A DNA stretch of 20,953 nucleotides from Firmicutes bacterium CAG:124 (GCA_000432135.1 HF990650.1:35120-56072); one strand, 5' to 3'; shown: positions 8,030-16,069, counted from the first letter of the stretch. The notes: generated from the letters alone by a model not told the origin. Translations and numbers: made by a program.

Positions 8030-8572
8030 TTATACGCGGTAGACAATGTCGGAGGCAACCTGACGGGCCGTATCCTCACCCTTGAGCGCCCGCAGGCAGG
8101 CGAGGCCGAATTCGTCGGCAGAGCCGGCTGCGCGGCCGGTGATGACGTTCCCGTCCTGCACTGCGCCGCAGGGGATCATCTTTGCCGCGTCCATCTGATC
8201 TTCCAGACCGGGGTAGCAGGTCGCTCTGCGGCCGTCGGTGATGTGGAGCGACGCGAGGATGGTCGGCGCGGCGCAGATAGCCGCGATCAGGTAGTTTTTC
8301 TCATACGCAAGGCGGATGAAATTCATGGCCGTTTCGCTTGCCAGGATCGAATGCACGCCGCCGAGTCCGCCCGGCAGGAGCACCATATCGGTGTCCGCCA
8401 GCTTCATCTGCTCAACGGTGCAGTCCGCCTGCACCGAAATGCCGTGGCCGCCCTCGATCAGCGTCCCGCCGATCCCGGCAAAACGGACCTCCGCGCCTCC
8501 GCGCCGCAGAATGTCGCACGGCGCAATTGCTTCCATCGGCTCAAAGCCCTTACCCAAGATGATATATACCAT
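8030..8572 (-). CDS. DJ-1/PfpI family protein
   Basis: A 180-residue glutamine-amidotransferase-like fold. It contains the DJ-1 landmarks GFEPMEAI (9-16, with E14 as the conserved acid next to the nucleophile), LLPGGLGG (65-72), the nucleophile elbow AAICAAPTIL (97-106, C100) and ITGRAAGSADEFGLACL (144-160). DJ-1 relatives act as glyoxalases, deglycases or redox-sensing chaperones; ThiJ/YajL-type annotations are also used. The exact activity cannot be read from sequence. It starts four bases after the tmk stop with a GGAGGAA site, so it is translated as part of the operon. The length is normal. Confidence 0.85.
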   Translation of the reverse strand: MVYIILGKGFEPMEAIAPCDILRRGGAEVRFAGIGGTLIEGGHGISVQADCTVEQMKLADTDMVLLPGGLGGVHSILASETAMNFIRLAYEKNYLIAAICAAPTILASLHITDGRRATCYPGLEDQMDAAKMIPCGAVQDGNVITGRAAGSADEFGLACLRALKGEDTARQVASDIVYRV

Positions 8573-8576
8573 GGTA

Positions 8577-9248
8577 TCACACTTCCTCCAAACATGATTT
8601 TACACGTGCATACAATTCCTCGTGGATATCCTCGATGGAGCGGAGCTTTCCGTCCCGGACGCACGAAACGCGCGTCCAGCCGAAATAATCCGCCGCCTGC
8701 TGCGCGACCTCGCGGCATTTGTGCAGGTACCCGTCGTCGCGCTCGTGGATATCGGCCTTCGTGCTGGTGTCGCTCTCGCGTCTGCGCATGAGCGTCTCGG
8801 CGATCTCGACCGGCATATCGAGCCACAGGACCAGATCCGGCTTCGGCAGGCCCATACGGTTGAATTCCAGATCATAGAGCCACGAGAAGAATTCCTCCCG
8901 CGCCTTTCCCTCCAGCTTGCCGCCCTGGTGGACAGCGTTGGAGGTCGTATAGCGGTCGGACAGGATCAGCCCGCCCGAAGCATAGTCGTTTTTCCACACG
9001 CGCTGATAGGACGCGAAGCGGTCAACGGCATAGAATGTGGAGGCCGCGTAGGCGTTGACATCGTTCGGGTTCTCGCCGAACTCGCCGTTCAGGTACATCC
9101 GGATGAGCGCTGACGACGGCTCCAGATACTGCGGAAATTGCAGACGGCGGAATGAAACGTTCTCGTTTTGCAGGCGCTTTGTCAGAAGCGCAAACTGCGT
9201 CGACTTCCCTGTTCCGTCGGTTCCTTCAAACACGATCAGTTTTCCCAT
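8577..9248 (-). CDS. tmk: Thymidylate kinase (dTMP kinase), clostridial type
   Basis: A 223-residue nucleoside monophosphate kinase. It has P-loop GTDGTGKS (9-16), the DRY motif at 98-100 and an arginine-rich LID, RRRESDTSTKADIHERDD (155-172). It would phosphorylate dTMP to dTDP. The inner sequence (YLEPSSALIRMYLNGEFG, AYAASTFYAVDR) follows the subgroup seen in Clostridia rather than the E. coli enzyme, so a deoxynucleoside-kinase-like specificity cannot be excluded. The start at 9248 (MGKLIVFEG) was chosen because a GAGGG site precedes it and the P-loop then sits at the normal distance; the in-frame extension upstream lies inside the preceding gene. Five bases separate it from that gene. Confidence 0.85.
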   Translation of the reverse strand: MGKLIVFEGTDGTGKSTQFALLTKRLQNENVSFRRLQFPQYLEPSSALIRMYLNGEFGENPNDVNAYAASTFYAVDRFASYQRVWKNDYASGGLILSDRYTTSNAVHQGGKLEGKAREEFFSWLYDLEFNRMGLPKPDLVLWLDMPVEIAETLMRRRESDTSTKADIHERDDGYLHKCREVAQQAADYFGWTRVSCVRDGKLRSIEDIHEELYARVKSCLEEV

Positions 9249-9253
9249 ATTGC

Positions 9254-9973
9254 TTACCCTCTTATCCGTTTGCCAAGCACGGCGAACAGGTATTTTGGCA
9301 GCCGGAGCATCCGTCCGAACCGCTTCGGCTCCTTGATGAGCCGGTAGAGCCACTCAAGATTGCAGCGGATCATCCACTTTGGAGCGCGCTTGACCGTGCC
9401 CGCGAAGCTGTCGAGCGAGCCGCCGAGGCCGATCATAAGCTTGATATGCAGCTCGTCCAGATGATTTTTCATAAACAGCTCCTGCTTCGGCGCGCCGAGG
9501 CAGACGAAGAGTACATCGGGCTTTGCGGCATTGATCTTCTCGATGACCGGTGCTTCATCCTTGAAATAGCCGTCGTTCATGCCGCAGATGTACAGCTTCG
9601 GGTGCTTTTCTGTCATTTTCTGCGCGGCAAGCTCCGCAACGCCGGGCTTGCTGCCGAGCAGGAACAGCCCGCCGCCGGTCTTTTCGAGGATGGACAGCAG
9701 GCGGTCGGCAAAATCGACGCCCGCGACCTTCTGCTTCAGCGGCGTTTTGAGAAGCTTCGACGCGAGCACAACGCCTGCGCCGTCCGGCAGGACGAGATCG
9801 GCGCCGTTGATGAGCGCGCGGAGCGTTTCGTCGTACAGCGCCTCATAGGCGATCTCGGCGTTCGGGGTCACGGCATAGCAGGTCTTTTTGCCCGCAAGGA
9901 TCTGTTCCGCGCGCGCAGAGGCCTCGTCCATCGTGACATTATCAAATTGCAGCCCCATGATATCCAGTTTCAT
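9254..9973 (-). CDS. WecG/TagA/CpsF family glycosyltransferase
   Basis: A 239-residue GT26 enzyme. Conserved features are TPNAE (36-40), GADLVLPDGAGVV (57-69, with catalytic-candidate D64), LGSKPGVAE (106-114), GAPKQE (160-165), and a basic C-terminal tail (EWLYRLIKEPKRFGRMLR) that in TagA-type enzymes helps membrane association. Family members transfer N-acetylmannosamine or a related sugar from UDP to a polyprenyl-linked acceptor for wall teichoic acid or other surface glycans; the sugar here is not readable. It is the first gene of the minus-strand operon, with a GAGGT site and a good promoter upstream (10011-10039). No other glycan synthesis gene lies nearby. Confidence 0.88.
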   Translation of the reverse strand: MKLDIMGLQFDNVTMDEASARAEQILAGKKTCYAVTPNAEIAYEALYDETLRALINGADLVLPDGAGVVLASKLLKTPLKQKVAGVDFADRLLSILEKTGGGLFLLGSKPGVAELAAQKMTEKHPKLYICGMNDGYFKDEAPVIEKINAAKPDVLFVCLGAPKQELFMKNHLDELHIKLMIGLGGSLDSFAGTVKRAPKWMIRCNLEWLYRLIKEPKRFGRMLRLPKYLFAVLGKRIRG

Positions 9974-10010
9974 GTGCAGGCATACCTCACCAATTTAGAA
10001 TTCATCTATC

Positions 10011-10039
10011 ATCTTAGCACATATTTCCGCATTTGTCCA
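10011..10039 (-). promoter_or_regulatory. Sigma-A promoter for the wecG-tmk-DJ-1-mltG-U32 operon
   Basis: Reading the minus strand gives TGGACA (10039-10034), a 17-base spacer and TAAGAT (10016-10011). TGC directly before the -10 makes it an extended -10 promoter. The predicted start near 10004 leaves a leader of about 30 bases before the ATG at 9973. Confidence 0.65.
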
Positions 10040-10177
10040 CGCAATTTCGGGTTCAATTTCCCTGCGCGGTGTTTCACATACGGGCGGTTTTGCATAAACT
10101 GTTATGAAAGCGAAGCGTGAACGACCCTGTTTCGGCCACGCGAACCTTTACGATATCATATATAGGAGGTCATCCGA

Positions 10178-11020
10178 ATGTCTGAACCTGCACAGGCGGG
10201 CAAGACCTGTGATCTGCGCGGCATCCGTGAAGCGGTTTGTGTGCATACGGGGAAAATCACAGACAGCTGTCTCGCCAAGGACTGCATTGAGGATCTGCGC
10301 GTGTACTTAACGGTCGACTCCCAGCAGACGCTCGACTGCGCGGCAAGCGCAAAGGCGCGGTATGTGGAGCTGCTCTTTACTCAGGTACAGGTGGAGCCGG
10401 TTCCCTACTCCTCCGGCTATTTTACGGTCGACGTAACGTTCTATTACCGCGTCATTGCCGACGCGACGCTCTCGGCCGGACGCACGAATACCGTCACGGG
10501 CCTTGCCGTGTTCTCCAAGCGGCTGGTTCTGTTCGGCGGGGAAACAAGCGCACGCATTTTCTCCAGCCGGGACGATCTGACGTGCCTTTGTAAGAAGTCT
10601 TTGCAGTCCGTCTCGCTGCCGCGGGCCATTGCGGAGACGGTCGACCCGATCATCCTCGGCTCGCGCGTGATGGAGGCGTGCAGCTGCTGCTGCCAGAACG
10701 AAGCCTCGCCCGCCATCCCGGAGGCGCTGCTGGGCTGCTTCGACGAGCCGCTGGTGCTGACCGGCGAATGCAAGCGCCTGCTTGTCACGATTGGACAGTT
10801 CTCCATCGTCCGGCTCGAACGCGACACGCAGCTGCTCATCCCGACGTTCGACTACTGCGTTCCGTCGAAGACCTGTCCGCCGGTGGGCGGCACGAGCACG
10901 GAAAGCCCCTGCGAGGTCTTCAGCCAGATCGATTTCCCGATGGACGCGTTCTTCCCCGGGAAAAACGAACCGTGCATCAAGCCCGAAGACAGCTGCACCG
11001 GCTGCAGCAGAACCAAATAA
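10178..11020 (+). CDS. Cys-rich clostridial protein of unknown function
   Basis: A 280-residue soluble protein with 19 cysteines, including a CSCCC run (168-172), CLC (136-138) and a C-terminal cluster CTGC (273-276). There is no signal peptide or membrane segment. The body has beta-rich stretches (VEPVPYSSGYFTVDVTFYY, LFGGETSARIFSS, LLVTIGQFSIVRLER, LLIPTFDYCVPSKTC) that I recall as a recurring architecture in conserved clostridial hypotheticals. The function is not established; the Cys content would suit a spore-coat or metal/redox-linked structural protein, but this is inference. A strong AGGAGGT site precedes the ATG and a terminator follows eight bases after the stop, so it is monocistronic. 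No convincing promoter was identified in the 200-base upstream gap it shares with wecG. Confidence 0.75.
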   Translation: MSEPAQAGKTCDLRGIREAVCVHTGKITDSCLAKDCIEDLRVYLTVDSQQTLDCAASAKARYVELLFTQVQVEPVPYSSGYFTVDVTFYYRVIADATLSAGRTNTVTGLAVFSKRLVLFGGETSARIFSSRDDLTCLCKKSLQSVSLPRAIAETVDPIILGSRVMEACSCCCQNEASPAIPEALLGCFDEPLVLTGECKRLLVTIGQFSIVRLERDTQLLIPTFDYCVPSKTCPPVGGTSTESPCEVFSQIDFPMDAFFPGKNEPCIKPEDSCTGCSRTK

Positions 11021-11028
11021 GCAACCGC

Positions 11029-11067
11029 GCCCCGGCTGCCGTCAGGCAGCCGGGGCACAGCTTTTTT
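11029..11067 (+). terminator. Rho-independent terminator of the Cys-rich gene
   Basis: A 12-bp GC-rich stem (GCCCCGGCTGCC and its complement) with a GTCA loop, then ACAGC and six T residues at 11062-11067. The opposite strand has no T run after the stem, so it is directional. Confidence 0.9.
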
Positions 11068-11080
11068 GAAGAAGCGTCTG

Positions 11081-11182
11081 TTAGGGGCCGGCGCCTCTGT
11101 CGGCCCGATAAATGTTGCGAATTCGCCGCAAATTCACGAAAAACACTGTATTCTGCGGGTGGACAGAGTCGTCCGCCTCTAC
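11081..11182. repeat. Degenerate ~100-bp palindromic repeat, copy 1
   Basis: The left arm (11081-11108) and the inverted right arm (11155-11182) match at about 20 of 28 positions without gaps. The left arm carries TAGGGGCCG and, ten bases later, TCGGCCCG. The inner segment contains TGCGAATTCGCC at 11116-11127. The same three blocks occur at the same spacing in the intact copy at 15840-15944, so this is an eroded member of one repeat family. It sits between the terminator of the Cys-rich gene and the 3' end of the fusion gene; nothing else is seen in 11068-11252. Confidence 0.7.
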
Positions 11183-11252
11183 GCAGTGCAGTCACGAATT
11201 CGCATTGGGCTTCCGCTTTTCGCAGCTGTCTGCCGCTCGGCCTCTCAGGCAC

Positions 11253-14200
11253 TCAGCGGCAGATGCGGTCCAGACGGGAGAGGTCTTCTTCGAGGTAGCT
11301 GGAGGCCGGGAGGGAGAAATCGAAGGTCATGCAGTCGCCTTTATCGGGCAGGCGTGGCTGTGTGAGGGCTTCGCCGAGGCGGCGGATGGTCAGGGCGGCT
11401 GAGAATACGCGCTGGTGCTCGCGTTCAAGCGCGCGGAGGATCTGCATGGCGTTTTCCAGCGCCGTTTTTGAAAGGCCCCGGATGCTCCCTTCCGTCACGT
11501 CGAAGAAATAGCCGGGATAGACATACGGCAGGATCATATTGACAGACGGGAGCATCCGCTCCTTCTGCCTGCGGCCTGCGACGCTGTCGCCGCCGATAAA
11601 GGGATAGAGCAGACTCTCCGTGACCCAGTAATGGAGATTCGGAATAAAATACTCGCACTCGGCCCGCCTGCCCTGCACGCGCATCAGATCGCGGCCATAG
11701 CCGGACATGACGGCGACGACGATGCGGTCAACGGCAAGCTGCTCCTGCCGGAAGACGCGGTCAAGCTTTTCGATGCGGTAGCCCTTGTGCAGCAGATCGT
11801 CGACCAGAATAATGGGCCGGTGGAACGAGCGCAGCGTGCGGACCTGTCCCGGCAGCGGAGAATAATCCGGGTATTCCTCGATCGTGAAGCTGCGCACGTC
11901 GGGCGCGTAGCATTTTTCCACGTGGAGCGTCTTCGTGACCGTATTGGGCACGATGGCGTCCGCAAAAATTTTCCCGTAGGGCACGCACATATACGGCCCG
12001 AGCTGCCAGACGCCCTCGGGCACGTCCTGCACGCCGTTCATGCGCTCAATGCGTTGTGCAATGGACTGATTGAGCATTTCCGTGTCGAAGCACAGAAGGA
12101 GCTTGCCAGGGAACATGGCGCTGAGCGCCATGCGCAGGCGGGGCCGGGTCTGCAAAACGGCCTCGCGCACAGCGGGTGCGTCGCGGTGCGGGGGCTTGAT
12201 GCAGAGCATGGCGTCCTGCAGGAGCATGACGGGGTTGCGCATATCGACATAATAGATGCCGTCTGCGGCCTGTGTAAAGCCGAGCTGGCGCAGGGCACTC
12301 TGCAGCTCCGTCTGGTCTTCCCCACAGCGGCAGAGCGCATAGGTGTGCCCCTGCTCAAGACTTCTGGCAAGCAGCTCGTTGAGGAGCATCCGCAGCGCGT
12401 CCTCCCCCTCGGCCTGCGCCGCGTCAACGAACAGGATCTGGCCGGAGGCGTGCTGGCGCACATAGCTGCACGCGTCCAGAGAGCCGAGCGCGTCATACAG
12501 ATCGTCCAGCAAAATCGTATGTCCCGCCGCCCAGCCGAGCAGACGCGCAGGTCTTGCCAGCAGAAGCGCCGCGCGGGGCGCTTTTTTGCCCCGCATACAG
12601 GCCCGGACGGCCTGCGGGAGCGTTTGCTCGTCCTGCGTGACATTTCGGAAATAGAGCGCTTCGCGCCGAAGCACATCCTTCTGCTCCGGGGAACGGACGT
12701 ACAGGCCGCATTCATAAATATACGTCTGCACGACCGGTGCGACGAGCATGGAAATATCAAGGTTCTGGTCGACCGAGGCGCGGATGCGCGTGGAGCTGAC
12801 TGTCTCATAAAACGGCGGCAGCGACAGAAGCAGGAGCTTTCCCCGGATGATCGAGGCCAGCGCCGCGCGGTCGGCGCTGCCGTCGCGGCAGAAGATGATG
12901 TGGTCATAGTCTGCCGCCGTACCGGGCTCTGTGTGCTTGTACGCCGAGGCGTTGGCGATCACATCGCTGCCTGCGACAAGATAGACGTCTCTGCCCGGAA
13001 ACAGCTGCCGCAGGCGGGCAAGATCGTCCGGCATGGCGATGTTGACGGGGATCTCGTCTGGGAACAGATATGTGTCCCACTGGTCGGCGGTCGAGATGGA
13101 GACAATGCGGCGGCGCAGGAGCTTGGGGAGCGTTTTCTTGCTCCACGAAAACTCGTCGACGGCCAGATAGACCTCGAAGCCGCGTGCGCGGATCTCCTGC
13201 ACGATCTGCTTATGGCCGACGGAAAACGGGTCGAACGTGCCGGGGAAAAACGCGGCGGGTTTTTCCGGCGGGAAGCGGAACGGCCCCTCCAGCAGCTCCT
13301 GCCGGACGGTATAGCGGTACAGATGGTTGAGCATGGCCGCGCAGTTGAAGAATGTCAGCTGGCCGGTGCGCGGTTCTGCCAAAAGCGTCAGGAGCTTTTT
13401 GTGCAGACGGACGAAAATATCATGCTTTCTGGCAAGGGAAAGCTGGTCGCGGCCGAAAATATCGCGGCAGAGGACGGCCAGCGCCGTCTGGTGGATCGTC
13501 TCGTCATAGTGGGAAATGCCGGTGAGGATGAGCCCGAGGATGTGATCAGCGATCTGCGCCTCCTGCTCCGGCAGCACATTCAGCGCCTCGCCGAGCGTAA
13601 ACAGCGCCACGCGTGCAGGCCGGATGGACGCGCCGCAGGCAAGCTTCCCGATAGACTCTACAGACTCGCCCAGCTCCTTTTCCGGCAGCAGGCACAAAAG
13701 CCTTCCCAGATACGGCGGGATGAAGCACGAGATCTGCTCCTGCCCGGATTCCAGCTCGCGCGTCAGGTCGATGCCGATCTCGTTGATCTGGTCGACGAGC
13801 AGATCGGGGGCCACAGAAAGCAGCGCGTTGCCCGCCGCCTCACGCACGGGAAGATGCTCGCTGACGCAGAGCAGATTGGAAAAATGCAGCGCCGTGTGGA
13901 ACGCCGTCTCCGGGTGCGTCCGGACATATTCCAGCAGCATATTGATCTGCGTGAGCTTGACCGTCCAGTGGACGGCGTTTTTCAGGTTGCTGAGGTGGAT
14001 CTGCGAGACGGTCCGCGCGTCCAGCGCCGCGAACGGCTCCGCCAGCAGCCTTGCTTTGAGCCAGTCGTGGGCCAGATGATCCTCCCAGCGCGGCGCGTAC
14101 TGCCGCACGGCGGCGCAGACGGCCGGCCGCAGGCCCTGCTCGGCGTGGGTCAGGCGCAGGAGCATATGCAGCGTGATGATATCCAGCTCCGTGTTTCCCG

Positions 14201-15815
14201 TGCCGAGCATGGCGGCAAGGCGGGCGGACAGCTCCGGCAGCTCCTTTTTTGGCAGATAGCGGCACGGCACATGGCACAGCGCGTCGACCAGCACGAACCG
14301 GTCTTCGTCCCGCGCCTCGGTCAGCGCGTTCAGAAGCGGCTTGACCAGCGGCCCGGCCTCCTTTTCCTCGCAGGAGGCAAACAGGCTCTGGCAGATGGTC
14401 TTGAGCGAGTTGGAGATGCGCAGCGCGTGCTTGCTGGAAATGCGGTAATCCGGGTGCAGACAGAGGCCGATATAATGTGTCCAAAGCTCGGCAGATTCCG
14501 ACAAAAGCGCCATCACGGCGGGCGGCATCTGGCCGTCCTTCGCAGAAAGCGGCCGCTCCTTGCGGTAGCGCGGGCCGGCATTCGCAAGAATTTTGCCCAT
14601 GATGCGCCCGGCGATGCGGCGCACGTCGCCGTCCGGGTGCATGAGAAGCTCATACAGGAGCACAAGCGTCTTGCGCTTGTTGGCCTTGGTCATATAGGTG
14701 CTGTATTCCTCCAGCAGGCGCAGGTACATTCGGATCCGCTGGAGATTTTTTTCGCCCTTGGCCTGTTCGAGCAGCTGCTCGAGCGTCTGATCGGTCGAGA
14801 GCGTGTGCATGAGTCGGATGGAGCCGTCCAGCGTCAGGTCGCGCAGCGCCTGAAGCGCCTGCTCCGCGTTCATGAGCGATGGATCCTTTGTCTCATGCGG
14901 CAGAAGCTCGGTTTCCGTCAGCTCCGGGCTGACGCCGCGGCTTCGGAGCAGATTTTCAAAATCGCTCAGCTTGTGATAGACGTTCTGGTAGCGGAGCGTC
15001 TTTTCCTGCGTCATGTCGGCCAGCTTGCAAAAGATCATCTCATACGCGTCCTTGAGCGAATAGATGCGCATACGCTCCTTTTCGCCGGGCGCTCTCGTGC
15101 CGCGGACGCGGAAGTCCGCGTAGATGAGAAGCAGAGACTCGATGGGCAGGTTTTCAAATTCCAGGTCCCACGTGGAGTGGTTGGCGGAGATATAGCCGAT
15201 CTCCTCCATGTCATGGCGGCTGAACCACTGCCAGGTGTAGTAATAGTGCAGATAGGCAATGCGGCTCAGATCCTCGCCCCGGCAGCCGAATTTTCCGATG
15301 TCGTGCCCCAGCGCCGCCGCGCTGACCAGCGGCAGGTCGACCGGGAACCCGGCCTTTTTCGCGAGAATGGCCGTGTGCAGAGCGATATTGTGGACGCCGA
15401 TGGTATGCGATGCGGGGTCGAAGGGCGTCGATTCCATGCCGAGGCGCATGACGGCCATAAGATGGCTTTCCCGCACGGCCTGCTCAAATCTGGCATACTG
15501 CGCCTCCACGCGGCTTCCGGAAATCGCGTCTTCCGGCAGTGGCAGCAGATCGAGATAGGGGTCGAAGCTGTCCGCTGGGCCGTAAAGCGCCGCTTCCAGC
15601 GCGGACAGGTACGCCGTCTCGTCCGCCGTCAGTACGGGAACCTCCGGCAGGCCGTCCGGGAACATCTGCGCGCAGAGCTTCTGATAGAGGGCGGCTAAAA
15701 ACTCCTGCGCAGAGGCGGGTTTTTCCGCAAAGTCCGGTGCGCAGAGCGCCAGTACGGCGGCGCAGAGATCCCGCCGGTGGGGATCGAGGCTTCCAAAACC
15801 AACTTTTTTTTGCAT
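11253..15815 (-). CDS. Giant fusion: HD hydrolase, helical repeats, NadD-like nucleotidyltransferase, PRTase-like domain
   Basis: A 1520-residue soluble protein. Residues 1-110 are helical and unassigned. An HD domain follows, with H142, GHDIGK (170-175), H213 and YAD (232-234). Residues ~300-845 are Leu/Ala-rich helices resembling HEAT repeats. A nucleotidyltransferase at ~853-1040 has GTFDPFSVGH (859-868) and SSTRIR (1007-1012), the NadD hallmarks. Residues ~1080-1195 may be acetyltransferase-like (weak). The C-terminal part has a PRPP-loop-like IILVDDLLHKGYR (1335-1347). In Firmicutes NadD and the HD hydrolase YqeK are separate adjacent genes, so the combination suggests nucleotide or NAD chemistry; substrates are unknown. 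The start at 15815 has AGGA six bases upstream; an ATG at 15857 would encode repeat DNA. Promoter at 15975-16003. No clear terminator at the 3' end. Confidence 0.8.
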   Translation of the reverse strand: MQKKVGFGSLDPHRRDLCAAVLALCAPDFAEKPASAQEFLAALYQKLCAQMFPDGLPEVPVLTADETAYLSALEAALYGPADSFDPYLDLLPLPEDAISGSRVEAQYARFEQAVRESHLMAVMRLGMESTPFDPASHTIGVHNIALHTAILAKKAGFPVDLPLVSAAALGHDIGKFGCRGEDLSRIAYLHYYYTWQWFSRHDMEEIGYISANHSTWDLEFENLPIESLLLIYADFRVRGTRAPGEKERMRIYSLKDAYEMIFCKLADMTQEKTLRYQNVYHKLSDFENLLRSRGVSPELTETELLPHETKDPSLMNAEQALQALRDLTLDGSIRLMHTLSTDQTLEQLLEQAKGEKNLQRIRMYLRLLEEYSTYMTKANKRKTLVLLYELLMHPDGDVRRIAGRIMGKILANAGPRYRKERPLSAKDGQMPPAVMALLSESAELWTHYIGLCLHPDYRISSKHALRISNSLKTICQSLFASCEEKEAGPLVKPLLNALTEARDEDRFVLVDALCHVPCRYLPKKELPELSARLAAMLGTGNTELDIITLHMLLRLTHAEQGLRPAVCAAVRQYAPRWEDHLAHDWLKARLLAEPFAALDARTVSQIHLSNLKNAVHWTVKLTQINMLLEYVRTHPETAFHTALHFSNLLCVSEHLPVREAAGNALLSVAPDLLVDQINEIGIDLTRELESGQEQISCFIPPYLGRLLCLLPEKELGESVESIGKLACGASIRPARVALFTLGEALNVLPEQEAQIADHILGLILTGISHYDETIHQTALAVLCRDIFGRDQLSLARKHDIFVRLHKKLLTLLAEPRTGQLTFFNCAAMLNHLYRYTVRQELLEGPFRFPPEKPAAFFPGTFDPFSVGHKQIVQEIRARGFEVYLAVDEFSWSKKTLPKLLRRRIVSISTADQWDTYLFPDEIPVNIAMPDDLARLRQLFPGRDVYLVAGSDVIANASAYKHTEPGTAADYDHIIFCRDGSADRAALASIIRGKLLLLSLPPFYETVSSTRIRASVDQNLDISMLVAPVVQTYIYECGLYVRSPEQKDVLRREALYFRNVTQDEQTLPQAVRACMRGKKAPRAALLLARPARLLGWAAGHTILLDDLYDALGSLDACSYVRQHASGQILFVDAAQAEGEDALRMLLNELLARSLEQGHTYALCRCGEDQTELQSALRQLGFTQAADGIYYVDMRNPVMLLQDAMLCIKPPHRDAPAVREAVLQTRPRLRMALSAMFPGKLLLCFDTEMLNQSIAQRIERMNGVQDVPEGVWQLGPYMCVPYGKIFADAIVPNTVTKTLHVEKCYAPDVRSFTIEEYPDYSPLPGQVRTLRSFHRPIILVDDLLHKGYRIEKLDRVFRQEQLAVDRIVVAVMSGYGRDLMRVQGRRAECEYFIPNLHYWVTESLLYPFIGGDSVAGRRQKERMLPSVNMILPYVYPGYFFDVTEGSIRGLSKTALENAMQILRALEREHQRVFSAALTIRRLGEALTQPRLPDKGDCMTFDFSLPASSYLEEDLSRLDRICR

Positions 15816-15839
15816 ATTCATTCCTGTATGCAGCATATT

Positions 15840-15944
15840 GTAGGGGCCGATGCCCACATCGGCCCGTTCCGCAGCTGCGAATTCGCCAAAATCCTCTGTG
15901 GAACCGGTCTGCCCTGCCGGGCCGATGTGGGCATCGGCCCCTAC
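15840..15944. repeat. 105-bp palindromic repeat, intact copy 2
   Basis: Perfect 26-base terminal inverted repeats lie at 15840-15865 and 15919-15944 (arm begins GTAGGGGCCGATGCCCACAT). Each arm is itself a hairpin: GGGCCGATG, loop CCCA, then its complement. The centre holds TGCGAATTCGCC (15876-15887) and a shorter imperfect inverted pair (GTTCCGCAG / CTGTGGAAC). No protein is encoded. The design is that of a REP/MITE-like dispersed element. It lies 25 bases upstream of the fusion gene start, inside its predicted leader. Confidence 0.9.
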
Positions 15945-15974
15945 AGCGGAAACGGTTCCCGTCTGTTACCTCAA

Positions 15975-16003
15975 ATTTTACGCGCTTTGGCTGAAAAAGT
16001 AAA
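15975..16003 (-). promoter_or_regulatory. Sigma-A promoter for the fusion gene
   Basis: On the minus strand TTTACT (16003-15998), a 17-base spacer and TAAAAT (15980-15975). Transcription would start near 15968, giving a leader of about 150 bases that contains the whole 105-bp palindromic repeat before the ATG at 15815. Confidence 0.55.
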
Positions 16004-16069
16004 GTTTTTTTCATTCTGCACAAAACGGCGGGCGTGTACGGATGGGTATGCATTGTTTTTTCACATAAA

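Noticed and set aside
11230..11263. Hairpin TCTGCCGCT / AGCGGCAGA at the 3' end of the fusion gene as a terminator
   Set aside because: The stem overlaps the stop codon and is not followed by a T run on the minus strand, so it does not qualify.
11631..15698. Open reading frame of about 1355 codons on the plus strand
   Set aside because: It lies wholly opposite the giant fusion gene, is rich in Arg/Gln/His as expected from GC-rich antisense reading, and contains no recognisable domain. The minus-strand protein has clear HD and NadD motifs.
15815..15857. Upstream ATG at 15857 as start of the fusion protein
   Set aside because: The added residues MGIGPY are a translation of the palindromic repeat arm, and the AGGA site points to the ATG at 15815.
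15840..15944. CRISPR array or riboswitch
   Set aside because: There is only one pair of inverted arms with no spacer-repeat periodicity, and the sequence recurs at 11081-11182 outside any leader, which fits a dispersed repeat better.
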